A DNA stretch of 64,000 nt from Copromyces sp. CBS 386.78 (taxonomy: Eukaryota; Ascomycota; Sordariomycetes; Sordariales; Sordariaceae). Positions within the stretch are counted from its first letter, which is position 1. Each line of letters starts with the position of its first letter. Shown piece by piece: positions 31,457 through 43,260 of the stretch. Position numbers and translations under genes: made by a program. The DNA is taken from positions 34,688 through 98,687 of the forward strand of contig MU839235.1 of the NCBI GenBank assembly GCA_030685235.1, in the 5' to 3' direction. The notes under the pieces were generated by a model. That model was not told the origin of the DNA. It saw only the letters and a list, made by a program, of their open reading frames with translations, and did not search any database.

Positions 31457-34164
31457 TTTGGGGTTGATGAACGATGGGGAGTAGTTGAGCGATCCTCCGT
31501 ACGATTGCATCAAGGGCGAGAGTCGCCAAGGGAGAAGCGCTCTCTCAAGATTACTCAAAGGTCCGTGTCTAAGTGATGGACCGACGCGTGGGCAGTTCAG
31601 TTGACGCACACCTTCACCAGGAGGAGCATAGGATGACAGCGAGTTGGGCAGTGTGTCGTATTCCGAGGACCAGTCCGCGGTTGGCAATGTAATGTTTTTG
31701 TTTTTACGAAATGAGAGGAAGCGCGACGGCGACAAGTAGTCGAGGTCGAAGCAATAATTTGGGTCGGGTAGCAATCGCTATGTCCGTTGGTTTGCTGCAA
31801 GAAAGACGTCGAGCGAGGAATTCGGTGTCCAGCAACGCGGTATCGCTCGTCTCGGTCGTTGCAAGTTTAGGTGGATGGAAATGAGCAAAGTTGCAGGTCG
31901 AGAGATGGATTGCAATGTTGTCGTTATCTATAATGAAGAATGTCGGGCTCGTGTTGTTGTTGGCAATCGGCAAAGAGGAGGCTGAGTCCAAGGAAGGATG
32001 TGTCGCTGAGTGGCCGTCGGGTATTATTGTTCGTTCGGCGCAGACAAAACGGGACTGGAGCCTTTCAATCTTCAGGGGAAATAAGCAAACAACGAGTCGT
32101 CGCGCGGGTCGATGGACGGTAGGTAGGTATCGGTACGGTAGTTGTTGGAATGGCGGCGGCGGCGGTACGGTAGACGGTAAACACGGAAGACAGATCAATC
32201 GGCGGAAGGTCGGTAGAAGTGGAAGAGTCGAAGATGTTGTTCCCGCTCTCTCTCTCGATTTCCTTTTTCCCTTTCTCTTTGTTTGTCTGGTGTTTGGGTG
32301 TGCTGTATATTGTGGTGCCTGTATGGTAATATCTCGGTACCTGCCAATGTCGTATTCCCCAGTCTCGTTCCGGTTCTCGTCGCAAGGGCTTAGCTCAGCT
32401 CAGCTCGGAAATGGCCTGGACATGGGCATCCGTATGCTGTCGTCGTGGTCGAGGTTGATGTTGTTGAGAAAAGGAAGGTCGCGATCAATTCAATCAATCA
32501 ATTGTCAAAGATGGGCTGGGCGATGATCAACGCCGGCCAATGGAGAAGTGAAGGGGAAGGAAACAAGGAAGGAGGGAAAGAACAGAAATGAGGGGATGGA
32601 TTGCAGGAATGGACGGACGGACGGGACATGGAATGGAAATGGTGTGGGTGATGGGAGATACGCGGAAAGGCCAACGACGGGACTCCGGGGCAGTTCGCAA
32701 CCTGGAAGTCCCGTCTTGCCTGGGCCATGGCGGATGAAAACGACTGGACGAGAGCACTGAAGAGAAGTGAGGAAGGGACCAACGATGGAGCCCACTGAAT
32801 CCACTGAAGATGGGGAGCCATGTCCGCTGCGGAGTGCCCTGGAGCGCGTTGGACTTGGCGGAGGCACTGCACACTGGCAATTCAGGCACAGAATGTCAAC
32901 ACGCGGCACACTGTGCAAAACTGTTCCGAGTCGTCTGAACCAATCACACTTTTGTACTTCCTGGGGCTGTTGGGCTAAATGGAGATGTGCACGGGCCTCC
33001 TCACTGCCAAATCAGGTAATCACCTCATGTTGTTAATGGCACAGTGAGCGACACAGGGCTGGCTGGCAGCTTGAATTCTTTTCTTCGCTTCTCTCCATGT
33101 TTGTGATCGATGGCAGCCAAGAGGGAAGCATGTAAATCATTTATACAGAATTCCAGACTTGTGGTGTTGATTTGTTCAAGGAAATGGCTCGTCATGGTCA
33201 GATTGATTGTTTAAGCTGTTAGACCAGGCTACCTAGTACACTACTTCCTAAACCTCCACACTGTCCGAAAAACACCCGGAACTCAGCCAAGCAGCTAGCC
33301 ATGTGGCTTCCCCTTGTCTCTGTGTTCCATCCACTCATTTGTCAGTAGACTGTTCATTCAGAAACACCATCAACACTTGTAAACGACAGGCTGAGAGCCG
33401 ATTTTACCATGCATCCTCATCCAGCTGGGCTCGGTGACGGGCATGGAGCTTCCCGTCACCATGACACGATTATGCAGGGGCTTTAGTTTAGGCTCGCTGC
33501 CGTGGGTTCCGGGGGAAACGCCGTTCGTTTTGAAACATTATGGCGTCTGGAAACGTTTGGACACGCCGATTTGAATATTTCGCAACCATATTTCTTGATG
33601 CCATGTTATCAGAACGTCAGGGTAGGCAGAAAGTTCCTCTCTTGGGTTCCCGCGGGGCAACCGGCGATCTGATCACTCGCGGTGCACTCGGGAAAAGGGA
33701 GAATGGAGGGTTTGTTTACTGTCCTGTACATTCCACGAATCCAGCCCAGTGATAAAATATTGAACGCCATACTCCCGCCCATCTGCCGCGCATGGCCTGC
33801 CATGACATATATCCATTCCTTCGACCTTTTCCCGCTTCTCCCGATCCCGTTGACATGCGCTGATGTGGTCTCCTCTTCTGAATGACCATGTTGGGCGGCA
33901 TATTGAGGCGCGACATGGCGATCCAAACCAAGTTGTGCGCCTAGCGGGTTGCTCGTGATCGCGTCATGTCCCGCTTGATCACAACACCTCGCTTCCCAGC
34001 CTAGGGAGTACCGCGATGCTGAAGCAGATGCGCCAGCCCAAACACAAGCCGCGTGCCGTCTTTTGATGCATCCGTGTCCCTGCTCTGGTTCGTACAAAGG
34101 CTGTTCCCATCGCGACCTCCCTCTTCATCTTTCGCTTGTCGTCCCTATTCTCCTCTTCGCCTCC
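31457..34164. promoter_or_regulatory. 2.7-kb upstream region of SHO1
   Basis: The open frames here are repeat-driven or lack starts. Simple-sequence runs (CGG near 32155, GGAC near 32612, AATC near 32485) occur. Long upstream regions are common for signalling genes in this group; a noncoding transcript is possible. No gene is supported. Confidence 0.4.
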
Positions 34165-34881
34165 TCACTCAACAACAGCATCCATCTCCCTAACCCTCTC
34201 CGCTCTCCTCACCCTCAGTTCGCACTTCTCCACCCTCCCCTCCCCCTCCGCCACAAACTTCCCATACCCCAGCACTCTCCTCTCATACCACGCCTTCATC
34301 ACCGCTTCGCTTCTCTCCCTGAGCTCCGCTATTTCTGCCTCTTGCGCCAATTGCATGGCCTCCAGCCCTTTCATCCTTGGTATCAAGCTCGCTAGCTCGG
34401 CGCTCAGTTTTGTGTCGGGAATCGCGGACTCGATGGTGTTGTCGGGGGCGGCTGCTACCAGGGCAGAAGCGGTCTGGGAAAATTGGGAGGCGTAGGAGAG
34501 GACTGTCGCGAGGATGGCGGCGGGCGGGAGGTCGGTTGGTGGGAGCTTTTGGTCGGCTGAGGGGGAGGTGTGGAAGAGGGTGGGGTTGGCTTTGTCTGTT
34601 TCGTTGGGGACTGTGGTTAGTATTGAAATACTGGAAGGCGGGGAGGAGAGGGACGTACGAATCTTGAGCAGCTCAGCGTACACGCGAAAGCGCCGGATGA
34701 GCACATTGAAGCGGTGTTGGAGCTGGGCGAGCGAGGTGGTTGCCGAGGAGGATGGTGCTTGGGCTGGAGGATCAGAGGGTCCGTAGAGGATGTGTTCGAT
34801 TCGTCGCAGACGTGATTCGAGGAGAGATATGGTGGCTAGAGAGGTCTTGTCCAGGCTCGAGGATTCCTGGGAGGCGTCCAT
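34165..34881 (-). CDS. ro-10: nuclear distribution protein RO10 (dynactin p24-like)
   Basis: Two exons (34659..34881, 34165..34610) give 222 residues. RO10 is needed for dynein/dynactin-dependent nuclear movement in hyphae and is related to the dynactin p24 subunit. Matching features are the start with LLESRLRRIEHILYGPSD, a helical LAQLQHRFNVLIRRFRVYAE, and the long C-terminal coiled coil with LIPRMKGLEAMQLAQEAEIA then ELRERSEAVMKAWYERRVLG. The intron (34611..34658) is only 48 nt. It has donor GTACGT, branch ACTAAC and acceptor CACAG, is a multiple of three and contains no stop, so retention would simply add 16 residues. Splicing is preferred because all signals are canonical. Confidence 0.88.
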   Translation of the reverse strand: MDASQESSSLDKTSLATISLLESRLRRIEHILYGPSDPPAQAPSSSATTSLAQLQHRFNVLIRRFRVYAELLKIRTSLSSPPSSISILTTVPNETDKANPTLFHTSPSADQKLPPTDLPPAAILATVLSYASQFSQTASALVAAAPDNTIESAIPDTKLSAELASLIPRMKGLEAMQLAQEAEIAELRERSEAVMKAWYERRVLGYGKFVAEGEGRVEKCELRVRRAERVREMDAVVE

Positions 34882-35665
34882 GGTGGGCGAGTTTTGCGAG
34901 AAGATGGTAAAGAGCAGCTGAGCTCAAGCTGTGGTAATTGTCAAGAGGAAAAAGAACCTTGAAGGCGCGTGTCTAGACCGATGACGGTGTAAGGCTTACC
35001 GTTAATTCAACCCCGCCGTATCCAACAAGTGGAACACCAAACAAGCGACTTGTCATAAGGCTGATTTGCCCATTTCTGTGACCCCAAATGCTTCCCCGCC
35101 TGTCCTCCTTGAACTTTTTTCTTCCCCTGAACCATTTGTTTCACTCATAACCTGGAAATTACGTACGGTTTCGCTGCGGAGTTAATGTAAAACAAAAGGT
35201 TGAAATCTCCGTGTAACTGGCCAATGACAGCGAGTCGTGCATGGTACCTTCTGCTGGCACCTGTTATCCACCGCCCACTTTGCGTGGATCTGTTAGTCAT
35301 GACAAACCTATAAGCCCTTGTCAGCGCGCTAAAACCGACCTTTTACCTAACAACAAAGTGTTGTCATCATTGGCATCTTCCACCACCGCCACTTGTGACT
35401 TTTTTCCTTTCTGCGATCCCTTTCGTTCCATAAAAAGAATCATCGGATACGCGACGATATCATCCATCCAACCTCGGATCGAACGACCACGACCATCCTC
35501 TGCTGCTGTGTATGCAGACCTACACTCGCTTTCTCCATGACCAGATAACAGTCGACGACAACTGACGGCGCCGACTGCCCACCACACACACTCTCCCCGA
35601 CGATTACAATCCGACCTCAAACATCACGCGACACCACACGACGGTCCCGAGAGATAGAAAGTGAC
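34882..35665. promoter_or_regulatory. divergent promoter of ro-10 and the amino acid transporter
   Basis: About 0.78 kb between divergent starts. No coding region or named element is supported. Confidence 0.4.
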
Positions 35666-37553
35666 ATGACCAACTATCATACTGTATCCAACAGCGGCCT
35701 CCTAGGGTCGAGTCACGGTGTCGGAGGAACCATGGTCCAGTACGTTTGCGCGACTACTCTTTCTAGCCACCATATCTAACGGCGTATTGTGTAGACAACG
35801 ACGACTACGCTCCCCCAAGATGGGTGGCGGCCAAGCATCCATGATGAGCAGCAACATCAACCTGCTGAATACCAGTGCGTGAACTCTCCCAATCCGAGAA
35901 ATATCTTGGTCCTAGAAAGACATTCTAACCGGGCGATACAGTCGTCGGAGCCGGCACCCTCGCCATGCCCCTCGCCATGTCCAAGTTCGGCGTCACCCTC
36001 GGCGTCATCCTGATCGTCTGGTGTGGGCTCACCTCGGCCTTTGGTCTCTACCTACAGTCACGCTGCTCGCGCTACCTCGACCGGGGCTCGTCCTCCTTCT
36101 TCGCGCTGTCGCAAATCACGTACCCCAACGCCGCCGTGGTGTTCGACGCCGCTATTGCCATCAAGTGCTTCGGTGTCGGCGTGTCGTACATGATCATTAT
36201 CGGTGATTTGATGCCCGCCGTGGCAGCAGCGTTTGGGGCGGGGAATACCGGCTGGGACTTTTTGGCGGACCGCAGGTTTTGGATCACAGTCTTCTTTGTC
36301 ATCTTCCTCATCCCCTTGAGCTTTCCCAAGAAGCTGGATTCGCTCAAGTATACGAGCTTGGTAGCGCTGTTTGCGATTGGGTACTTGATTATCCTGGTGG
36401 TTTACCACTTTGTCGTGGACGACCACAGTGGAAGGGGTCCTATCAGGCTGGTTACGTGGGAAGGACCGGTGGCTGCTTTGAGCAGTCTGCCGGTGGTGAT
36501 CTTTGCGTATACGTGCCACCAGAATGTGAGCACCGCGACTTTAACCCCCGAAGATTGCCCTGCTAACAACGTATTTAGATGTTCTCCATCGTCAACGAGA
36601 TCAAGGACAACTCTCCGGCAAGTCTTGTCGGCGTCATCGGCTCCAGCATCGGTTCTGCTGCCTCGGTTTACGTCCTAGTCGCCATCACGGGCTACCTGAC
36701 CTTTGGCAACGAGATCCAAGGCAACATTGTTGGGATGTGTACGTGTCCCTCCTTAGCCACCCCCGTTGATCCAATCTAACATGTTCCAGACCCTCAATCA
36801 CTCGCCTCCACCATCGCCAAAGCCGCCATGGTCTTCCTCGTCACCTTCTCGGTCCCCCTTCAGGTCCACCCCTGCCGGGCTTCCATCGACGCCGTCCTCC
36901 GCTGGCGACCAGGCCGCTCTTCTCGCACGCAAAACGTCTACTCCCCACCCGGTTCTGGAAACCAACCCCTCTTGCCTGCTGGCGGTGCTCCTAGCGCCGC
37001 CCTCGACAGCCACGGCGCCCCCGTAGTCGCCATGTCGGAACTCCGCTTCGCCTTGATCACCTCGGGTATCCTGATCCTCAGCTACTTGACCGCCATCAAC
37101 GTGGATAGTCTAGACAGAGTGCTCGCCTACGTGGGGTCTACCGGATCAACAGCCATCAGCTTCATTCTGCCAGGACTGTTTTACTACAAGATTTCCGACC
37201 CGGAGAGTATACACCATCAGCGCCTGACTAAGGAAGACGACGATGCCGAGTACGCCTCCTCGTCCTCCTCCTCCAGTTCGGCCTCGGCTAGCGACGGAGA
37301 CGAAGAAGAGGGGACGCCTGGACCGTCTGGATCTGGAGCGGGGATGGGAGAGAGCATTGCTAGTTTGAGGAGCAATACTGGTAGTGTGGCAAGCAGGTTG
37401 GCGAGGAAGTTGAAGAGGAAGTGGAGGTGGGATTTGGAGCATTTGGAGACGGGGCTTTTGAGGAAGATGGCGCTGGGATTGTCGATTTATGGAGTGGTTG
37501 TTATGGTGGTTTGCTTGGGAATGAATGTTGTGTTTGGGCATGGGGGGCATTGA
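35666..37553 (+). CDS. AVT-type vacuolar amino acid transporter (AAAP family)
   Basis: Five exons (35666..35739, 35795..35874, 35942..36525, 36579..36738, 36790..37553) join in phase to 553 residues. The conserved first helix reads NLLNTIVGAGTLAMPLAMSK, typical of AVT5/6/7-like proton-coupled transporters that move amino acids across the vacuolar membrane. About eleven hydrophobic helices can be counted, including VIFAYTCHQNMFSIVNEI, a hallmark of the family's helix 5-6 region, and VFLVTFSVPLQVHPCRASID. A Ser/Asp/Glu-rich cytosolic loop (about 450-500) separates the last helices. Donors GTACGT, GTGCGT, GTGAGC and GTACGT are acceptable and each junction keeps frame. The start is the ATG at 35666, 25 codons before the first intron. 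The transported amino acids cannot be told from sequence. Confidence 0.92.
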
Positions 37554-38581
37554 TTTTGTCCTGGGCTTGCTGTCTAGGAGTTGGACGATGAGGAAAGGAG
37601 AGACAAAGCGACGTCTTGGAAAGTAGGATTTCGGTTGCTATATACACAAGGTATTCTTTGATCAGGAGCATAGGTTGGCCGAGGTCATGGCGATGGGCGT
37701 TTAGGACTTGTCGAGATCTGTTTCTTGGGTCTAACAGCTGTGGAAATCAACTTGGGGAAGGCTATACCAGACATCAACTCCAACTACGAATGGCGAGAGA
37801 GTGTATGCCAACTGCTCGCGAATCATGATGCTGTAGGAAGCACCGCGAATGTACCAGTTGTATTGTCCGAGATTTTAGACTCGACCAGAAAGTAACCTTT
37901 TCGTATCCAAGTTTTGATCCCAGCCCTTTATGTCCAATGGAATGGAAAGGAAACGTCGACATCCAAAGCCTTGACCGGTTGATGAAAAGGGGGCTGCTAC
38001 AAGAAAAACCTAACAGCCAACTCGGCCCTTTTCTGTCCAATGCTTCAGGGTCTCATTGCACTAAAACAGGTTTAGTTCCCGCCCGCTGCGGAACCTTACA
38101 GTGGGGGTTACAGGGAGACAGCAGCTTAGTGGTCACTGTCTCGGCCACTGTAACCGACGACAAGGTATGACGTAAGTTTGGGTTGGGGTTGTAGGAAGGA
38201 ACGTCATACCGTCCAGCTTCCACTTTTCTTTTCCAATCGAATCGCAGCTTCCAGTTCCGCTTCAAAGTCTTGTCATTCGTCGTTGTGCAGCAGTTTCCGT
38301 GTTTTCCAATGTTTTTTCCGTCTTTCTTGTTTTCAGGAAGGTGGACTCCATTTCATTCTTCTTCAATCGTTTCCATGAAGGGAAACATCCAAGCATACAA
38401 GATGCTGATGGAGAGAGAATCGATTTCAACTGGCAACATTGGCACCTGAACACCATATCATAGCCAACACATTTACCTCGACCTATCGAACATACCTAGG
38501 AAAGCGATTCGACCCATCAGGCAGACCAAGTCTCGACCTCCCGGACCGGACCTACACGAGACAAACGGAGACATCACCACC
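37554..38581. promoter_or_regulatory. intergenic region upstream of the SMP/C2 gene
   Basis: About 1 kb, likely 3' UTR of the transporter followed by the promoter and 5' UTR of the next gene. No coding region is supported. Confidence 0.35.
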
Positions 38582-41500
38582 ATGTCCGGCTACGACGACG
38601 ACTTCGAGGACCGAGGCGCACGTCGTGCCCACGGTGGCCCATACACAGCCAAACACCCCGTCCCAACCGTAAAGGGTTACCGCGAACATCGAGCCGAGAT
38701 CAAAGAGCAGGAAGGACTGGATAACACAGCTCAGCCCCAGCGAGACGCCGACGGCAACGAACCCCCATCCAAGACCAAGCGAGCGTACGATGCTGTCAAG
38801 GCCATTTCCAAAGACCAAGACCAACAACAGGGCAATGAACAGGGGGATCCGTATCCGACTACGAACAGGAACTATCCCGATGCCTCTGTGGAGGATCCAG
38901 GTACACAACAACAAGGTGTATACGGTGGTGGACAGCCTAACACCAACGAACATGTCAGCCCACAGCAGAGCAATGGACACGCTACAGGCAAGGAGGAGCA
39001 GCAGAAGCAGGAAAAGCAGAAAGAGCAACAGGAGAAATCACCAACAGAGACAGTCGCCTCCACCGTCAATCCCAAGGAAAAGCGCAAGGCCATGAAGAAA
39101 CAAGAACCCAAGGGCCACGGCCGTGAGGTTACCGACCCAGTAACCCACTTACCCATCATGATCCACGACATGACAGACAAGAACCTCGGCTCAGCCCCCG
39201 AAAACTGCCCATCGGTCGGATCCAACCATAGGACCTTTACGGGCCCAGAAGCGGCAAACAAGAGCGACCATCATCTACAAGACGAGACATACGAGGTCGG
39301 AGAGGCCCATCAAGGCATGCACAAGCTCTTTCCGCCGCCAGATTTCGAGGAGACCAAGGAGCACATGATGAAGACTTACCGACAGGCTTTGACTGCTGGA
39401 CTAACAGGCATTGGTGTTGTCGGTATACTTGGACTGGCTATTGTTTCGCTCTTGGGCTTTGGATCTGGGCCCAGGACAAAGACGGAGGTATCCGACGGCT
39501 GGTTCACCTCTAGCGTCGGATACCTCTCCCTTCTCCTCTTCATCGGCATCGCTGGCGCAGGTGCCTACGCCTTAATCCAGGGTGTATCTGGCTGGCTTGA
39601 GAAGCGCATCTCCTCCATCTTTGAGGAAGAAACCTGGGCCGCCGACCGTCATGAAGAAAAGGAAGTCAACAAGAACGGCGCCCCCCTTCCTGAATCAGCA
39701 GCGTGGTTGAACGGGTTGCTGGCCTCGGTCTGGCCTTTGATCAACCCCGACCTGTTTGCCTCCATCGCCGACATGCTGGAAGACGTTATGCAAGCCTCCT
39801 TGCCCAAGCTCGTCCGCATGGTGAGCGTGGATGATATCGGCCAGGGAAGCGAGGCCTTCAGAGTGTTGGGAGTCAAGTGGCTGCCCACAGGAGCCGCAGG
39901 AAAGTCGGTCGACGACCAGGGCAAGTTGAAGGATGCCGGAGGCAATGATCGAGAGGTTAAAGGGGAAGGGGAAGTCCAAGGTGGAAGAGAGACTGACACA
40001 TTGCAGGAGGGAATGGAAGCTGAAGAAGGCGATTTCGTCAACATGGAGTTGGCGTTTGCTTACAGACCCAGGTCGTCGGGCAAGTCCATCGCCAGCAAGG
40101 CCAAGCATGCCCATCTTTACCTCAAGTTCTACCTGCCTGGTGGCCTGGCTGTTCCGGTCTGGGTGGAACTGAAAGGAATCGTTGGGATTGTGCGGCTTCG
40201 ACTGCAGCTGACGCCGGATCCGCCCTTCTTTGAGTTGTGCACTCTGACCTTCCTCGGCCAGCCACGAGTCAACCTCTCTTGCGTCCCTCTGTCGAAACAC
40301 CTCCCCAACCTGATGGACATCCCGCTCATCTCCTCCTTTGTCCAGTCTGCCGTCGACGCTGCTCTGGCTGAGTATGTGGCCCCCAAGTCGCTTACTCTCG
40401 ACCTCAAGGACATGCTCGTCGGCGATGACTTCAAGAAGGACACCGTCACTCGTGGTGTTGTGGCTGTCTACATCAAGAAAGCCCGCGGGTTCAAGTGCGG
40501 TGATGGCGGACTCGGCCCTATTGAGGGATCCTCCGACTCGTACGTGACCGTGTCATGGGGCAAGGTCGGCAAGCCCATGTTTTCCACACGCATCATCATC
40601 GACGAGCAAGAGCCTACCTGGAACGAGTGGGCTTACATTCTTGTTTCTCCCGATGAACTCAACGCCCAAGAGAACCTGCGCATCCAGATCTGGGATTCCG
40701 ACAAGCACACTGCCGATGATGATCTGGGGCGTGTCGAGGTTTCCCTCAAGGAGTTGATGCACAGCGAGGAAACCAAGAACAAGATGCATGACCGCGAAGA
40801 CCGGCTCATGGCCTCGGATCCCGACGAGACCATGCCCGGCACCATCTCCTGGGCAGTCGGCTACTTTGCCAAGGCACATATCCAGCAGAGCCAGCTCGGC
40901 AAGCAGACTTTTGACTCGTCCATCCGTTCTTTGGACCAACTCAAACAGCAAGTCCACGAAACCACCGAGTCCAAGCTGCGCGAAGCTTCCCTCTCCAAGG
41001 ACAAGTCCCAAGAGAAGCACCAACAAGAAGCCCAAGACTTCAAGGCCAAGGAAGACCAGATGATCATTTCTTCCCCTCCTCCGCCCTCCATGCCCTCCGG
41101 TATTTTGAGTATCCAAATCCACAACATCACCGGGCTGGAAATTACTCCGCTGAACGAGGACCGTAACCGCTCCACCGGCGCCGACGAAGTCAAGGAAGAT
41201 GCCGCCGAGCAGTCCGATGCTTTGCCAGACTCGTACTGCACCATCATCCTCAACCAGGGCAAGATCTACCGCACGCGGACTAAGCCCAAGAACGCGAAAC
41301 CCTTCTTCAATGCTGGCACGGAAAGGTTTGTCAAGGATTGGACTACTTGCGAGGTGATTATCAGTGTCAGGGATAGCAGGGAGGGTGAGGTGGATCCGCT
41401 GTTGGGCGTGGTGTATTTGCCTCTGAGGAAAGTGTTTGAGCACAGGAGCCAGGTGATGGGCACTTTCCCTCTATCAGGAGGAATTGGGAATGGCAGAGTG

Positions 41501-42742
41501 AGGGTGAGTTTGGTTTGGAGAGGTGTGGAGATGGGGGATTCGGTGATGTCAAGGGAGTTGAGAGGATGGGAGATGGGGACTGTAGAGGTCAAGGGCGGTG
41601 TCAAGTGGGTCGGTGGTGGTGTAGGGGATGATATGTCAGGAAGAAGGGGAGAACTGGAGAGGTTGAGCGGGTGCAAGCTCAAACTGAAGACCAAGATTGG
41701 CAAAGGGAAGATGAACCCCTTGGAGGGAGAAAATGGTACTTGGGTGCCGAAGAGACATCATGCCGGTGGTCACGGGAAGCAAGTCAGCCAGCAGAAACAA
41801 CCTGGTGACGGCATCAGCGAGGGTAGCATCTTCCTAGGAGTGGTCAAACGCTACCAGAGCATGTTGCTGCTGCAGTTTAGGGACAAGCACTCGCTCATGC
41901 CGGACTCCAATCCCGCGCTGGCTGTTCTCTGGCTTTCTTGCATCCCGGATGAGGAGGACGTCACTGTCAAGGTGCCGGTCTGGAAGGGAGGGAAGAAACA
42001 GCTCAAGAGGGCTCGTAGCTGTGCTGATTACAACGGACTGGAGGAAGGGGAAAAGCCCTTGGGAGAGGTTGAATTCACCGTCAGGTTCTGGAGGGGGTTG
42101 TCCGGGTATCATAGGAAGTATGCGGGTAAACTGAAAAACAGCGATGTCAAGGGGGTGATGGAGGTGTTGGATACGGTGTGTGACGAGAAGATGGATGAGG
42201 ATGATAACGGGGGTTCGGATTCGGATACGGCAGATACCAGCGATTCAGGTTCTGAAAGCGACTCCAGTCTGTCTGATGACGAGCACAACACCCGCCATAA
42301 CATCCACCCCCCTCAACACCGCGATACTCCCCAGGAAGCAGCCACTCGCAAAGCCCTTCGCAAGCACGGCGACAACACGGCATCCTCCAGCAGCTCGTCC
42401 TCGGACTCGGATACCGAAGCCATGGACCTCCCCGATACCTCCAACGACCACCACAACCCCGTCTCCAAAACCGCTCACAAAGCCAAGCGCAAGCTCTCGG
42501 CCAAGCTCGACGGGGACAAGATTGGGTCTGACCAAGATGACGGCAAGCGCGGAGTCATTGCTCAGGTGCAGGATTACAAGCAACATCGCAAGGAGCTGCA
42601 TCGACGACACAGAGGTGTCATGCAGTGGAAGGCGGCGAGGACGCTGGATTGGTTGGGTGGACAGATGAAGAAGGGGAAGGGCAAGGTGAAGGAGTGGGGG
42701 GAGCATGGGGATAAGTCTACGGGGGTTGAGACCGAGGTGTGA
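38582..42742 (+). CDS. SMP and double-C2 membrane-tether protein (Mug190/tricalbin-like)
   Basis: An intronless ORF of 1386 residues beginning CACCATGTCC. A disordered charged N-terminus (1-260) precedes two hydrophobic segments (about 270-296 and 310-335) that could form a membrane hairpin. An SMP lipid-transfer domain spans about 368-610 (ESAAWLNGLLASVWPLINPD, YLKFYLPGGLAVPVWVELKG, PRVNLSCVPLSKHLPNLMDI). C2A covers about 624-745 and has the Asp residues expected for calcium: SSDSYVTVSW and IWDSDKHTADDDLG. C2B covers about 839-960 and is more degenerate. The C-terminus is acidic and Ser-rich (DSDTADTSDSGSESDSS). Layout matches fission-yeast Mug190 and resembles tricalbins/E-Syts, which tether the ER to the plasma membrane and move lipids between them. 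Role is by family; calcium binding is inferred. Confidence 0.9.
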   Translation: MSGYDDDFEDRGARRAHGGPYTAKHPVPTVKGYREHRAEIKEQEGLDNTAQPQRDADGNEPPSKTKRAYDAVKAISKDQDQQQGNEQGDPYPTTNRNYPDASVEDPGTQQQGVYGGGQPNTNEHVSPQQSNGHATGKEEQQKQEKQKEQQEKSPTETVASTVNPKEKRKAMKKQEPKGHGREVTDPVTHLPIMIHDMTDKNLGSAPENCPSVGSNHRTFTGPEAANKSDHHLQDETYEVGEAHQGMHKLFPPPDFEETKEHMMKTYRQALTAGLTGIGVVGILGLAIVSLLGFGSGPRTKTEVSDGWFTSSVGYLSLLLFIGIAGAGAYALIQGVSGWLEKRISSIFEEETWAADRHEEKEVNKNGAPLPESAAWLNGLLASVWPLINPDLFASIADMLEDVMQASLPKLVRMVSVDDIGQGSEAFRVLGVKWLPTGAAGKSVDDQGKLKDAGGNDREVKGEGEVQGGRETDTLQEGMEAEEGDFVNMELAFAYRPRSSGKSIASKAKHAHLYLKFYLPGGLAVPVWVELKGIVGIVRLRLQLTPDPPFFELCTLTFLGQPRVNLSCVPLSKHLPNLMDIPLISSFVQSAVDAALAEYVAPKSLTLDLKDMLVGDDFKKDTVTRGVVAVYIKKARGFKCGDGGLGPIEGSSDSYVTVSWGKVGKPMFSTRIIIDEQEPTWNEWAYILVSPDELNAQENLRIQIWDSDKHTADDDLGRVEVSLKELMHSEETKNKMHDREDRLMASDPDETMPGTISWAVGYFAKAHIQQSQLGKQTFDSSIRSLDQLKQQVHETTESKLREASLSKDKSQEKHQQEAQDFKAKEDQMIISSPPPPSMPSGILSIQIHNITGLEITPLNEDRNRSTGADEVKEDAAEQSDALPDSYCTIILNQGKIYRTRTKPKNAKPFFNAGTERFVKDWTTCEVIISVRDSREGEVDPLLGVVYLPLRKVFEHRSQVMGTFPLSGGIGNGRVRVSLVWRGVEMGDSVMSRELRGWEMGTVEVKGGVKWVGGGVGDDMSGRRGELERLSGCKLKLKTKIGKGKMNPLEGENGTWVPKRHHAGGHGKQVSQQKQPGDGISEGSIFLGVVKRYQSMLLLQFRDKHSLMPDSNPALAVLWLSCIPDEEDVTVKVPVWKGGKKQLKRARSCADYNGLEEGEKPLGEVEFTVRFWRGLSGYHRKYAGKLKNSDVKGVMEVLDTVCDEKMDEDDNGGSDSDTADTSDSGSESDSSLSDDEHNTRHNIHPPQHRDTPQEAATRKALRKHGDNTASSSSSSSDSDTEAMDLPDTSNDHHNPVSKTAHKAKRKLSAKLDGDKIGSDQDDGKRGVIAQVQDYKQHRKELHRRHRGVMQWKAARTLDWLGGQMKKGKGKVKEWGEHGDKSTGVETEV

Positions 42743-43260
42743 TTTTCTCTGAGGGAGTATGAATGATGTCTTGTACCCTATGACCTTGCACGGCTCAAGT
42801 TAATTAAATTGTAATAATACCCATCCAGACGCCAAGCACAACCGCAAAGATCTTATGCTAGACTTGGTTGTTTGTTTCGATGGAACCCGTGTGTAAGCTG
42901 AACAGGACGACTGTACATTTAAAGGTTGTGCAACTTCACAGATAAGGTACCTACCTTACCTAGGTAGAGGTCGGTAGTATGTATCACTGAACACTACCAT
43001 TGATCACCAACGTTGTCGCCGTCACCATGGGCAACCACCACAAGCGACTGACAGGTTACCATGGCTCCTTTAAAGCTTGAGAATTCTCTATCCAGTCGTG
43101 TCCCCGTCCTCTCGCTTCCTCATCTCAAAACCGAAAGATTGCTCAGCACGTTCAGACGACAGCAGCCTTGATCTATCTCTCGCCATTCGCGCCTCATAAC
43201 ACCATCTTTCGAACATTACTTCTGAGATCTACTCCTGTCGAAACAAAGGCCGGACCCAAG
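42743..43260. promoter_or_regulatory. upstream region of paralogue A
   Basis: About 0.5 kb between the SMP/C2 stop and the next ATG. Contains ACCTAGGTA-like words common in this genome; no gene. Confidence 0.35.

Noticed and set aside
31704..32918. overlapping long frames upstream of SHO1
   Set aside because: Open on several frames of both strands because of simple-sequence runs; Pro/Ser-rich products without domains.
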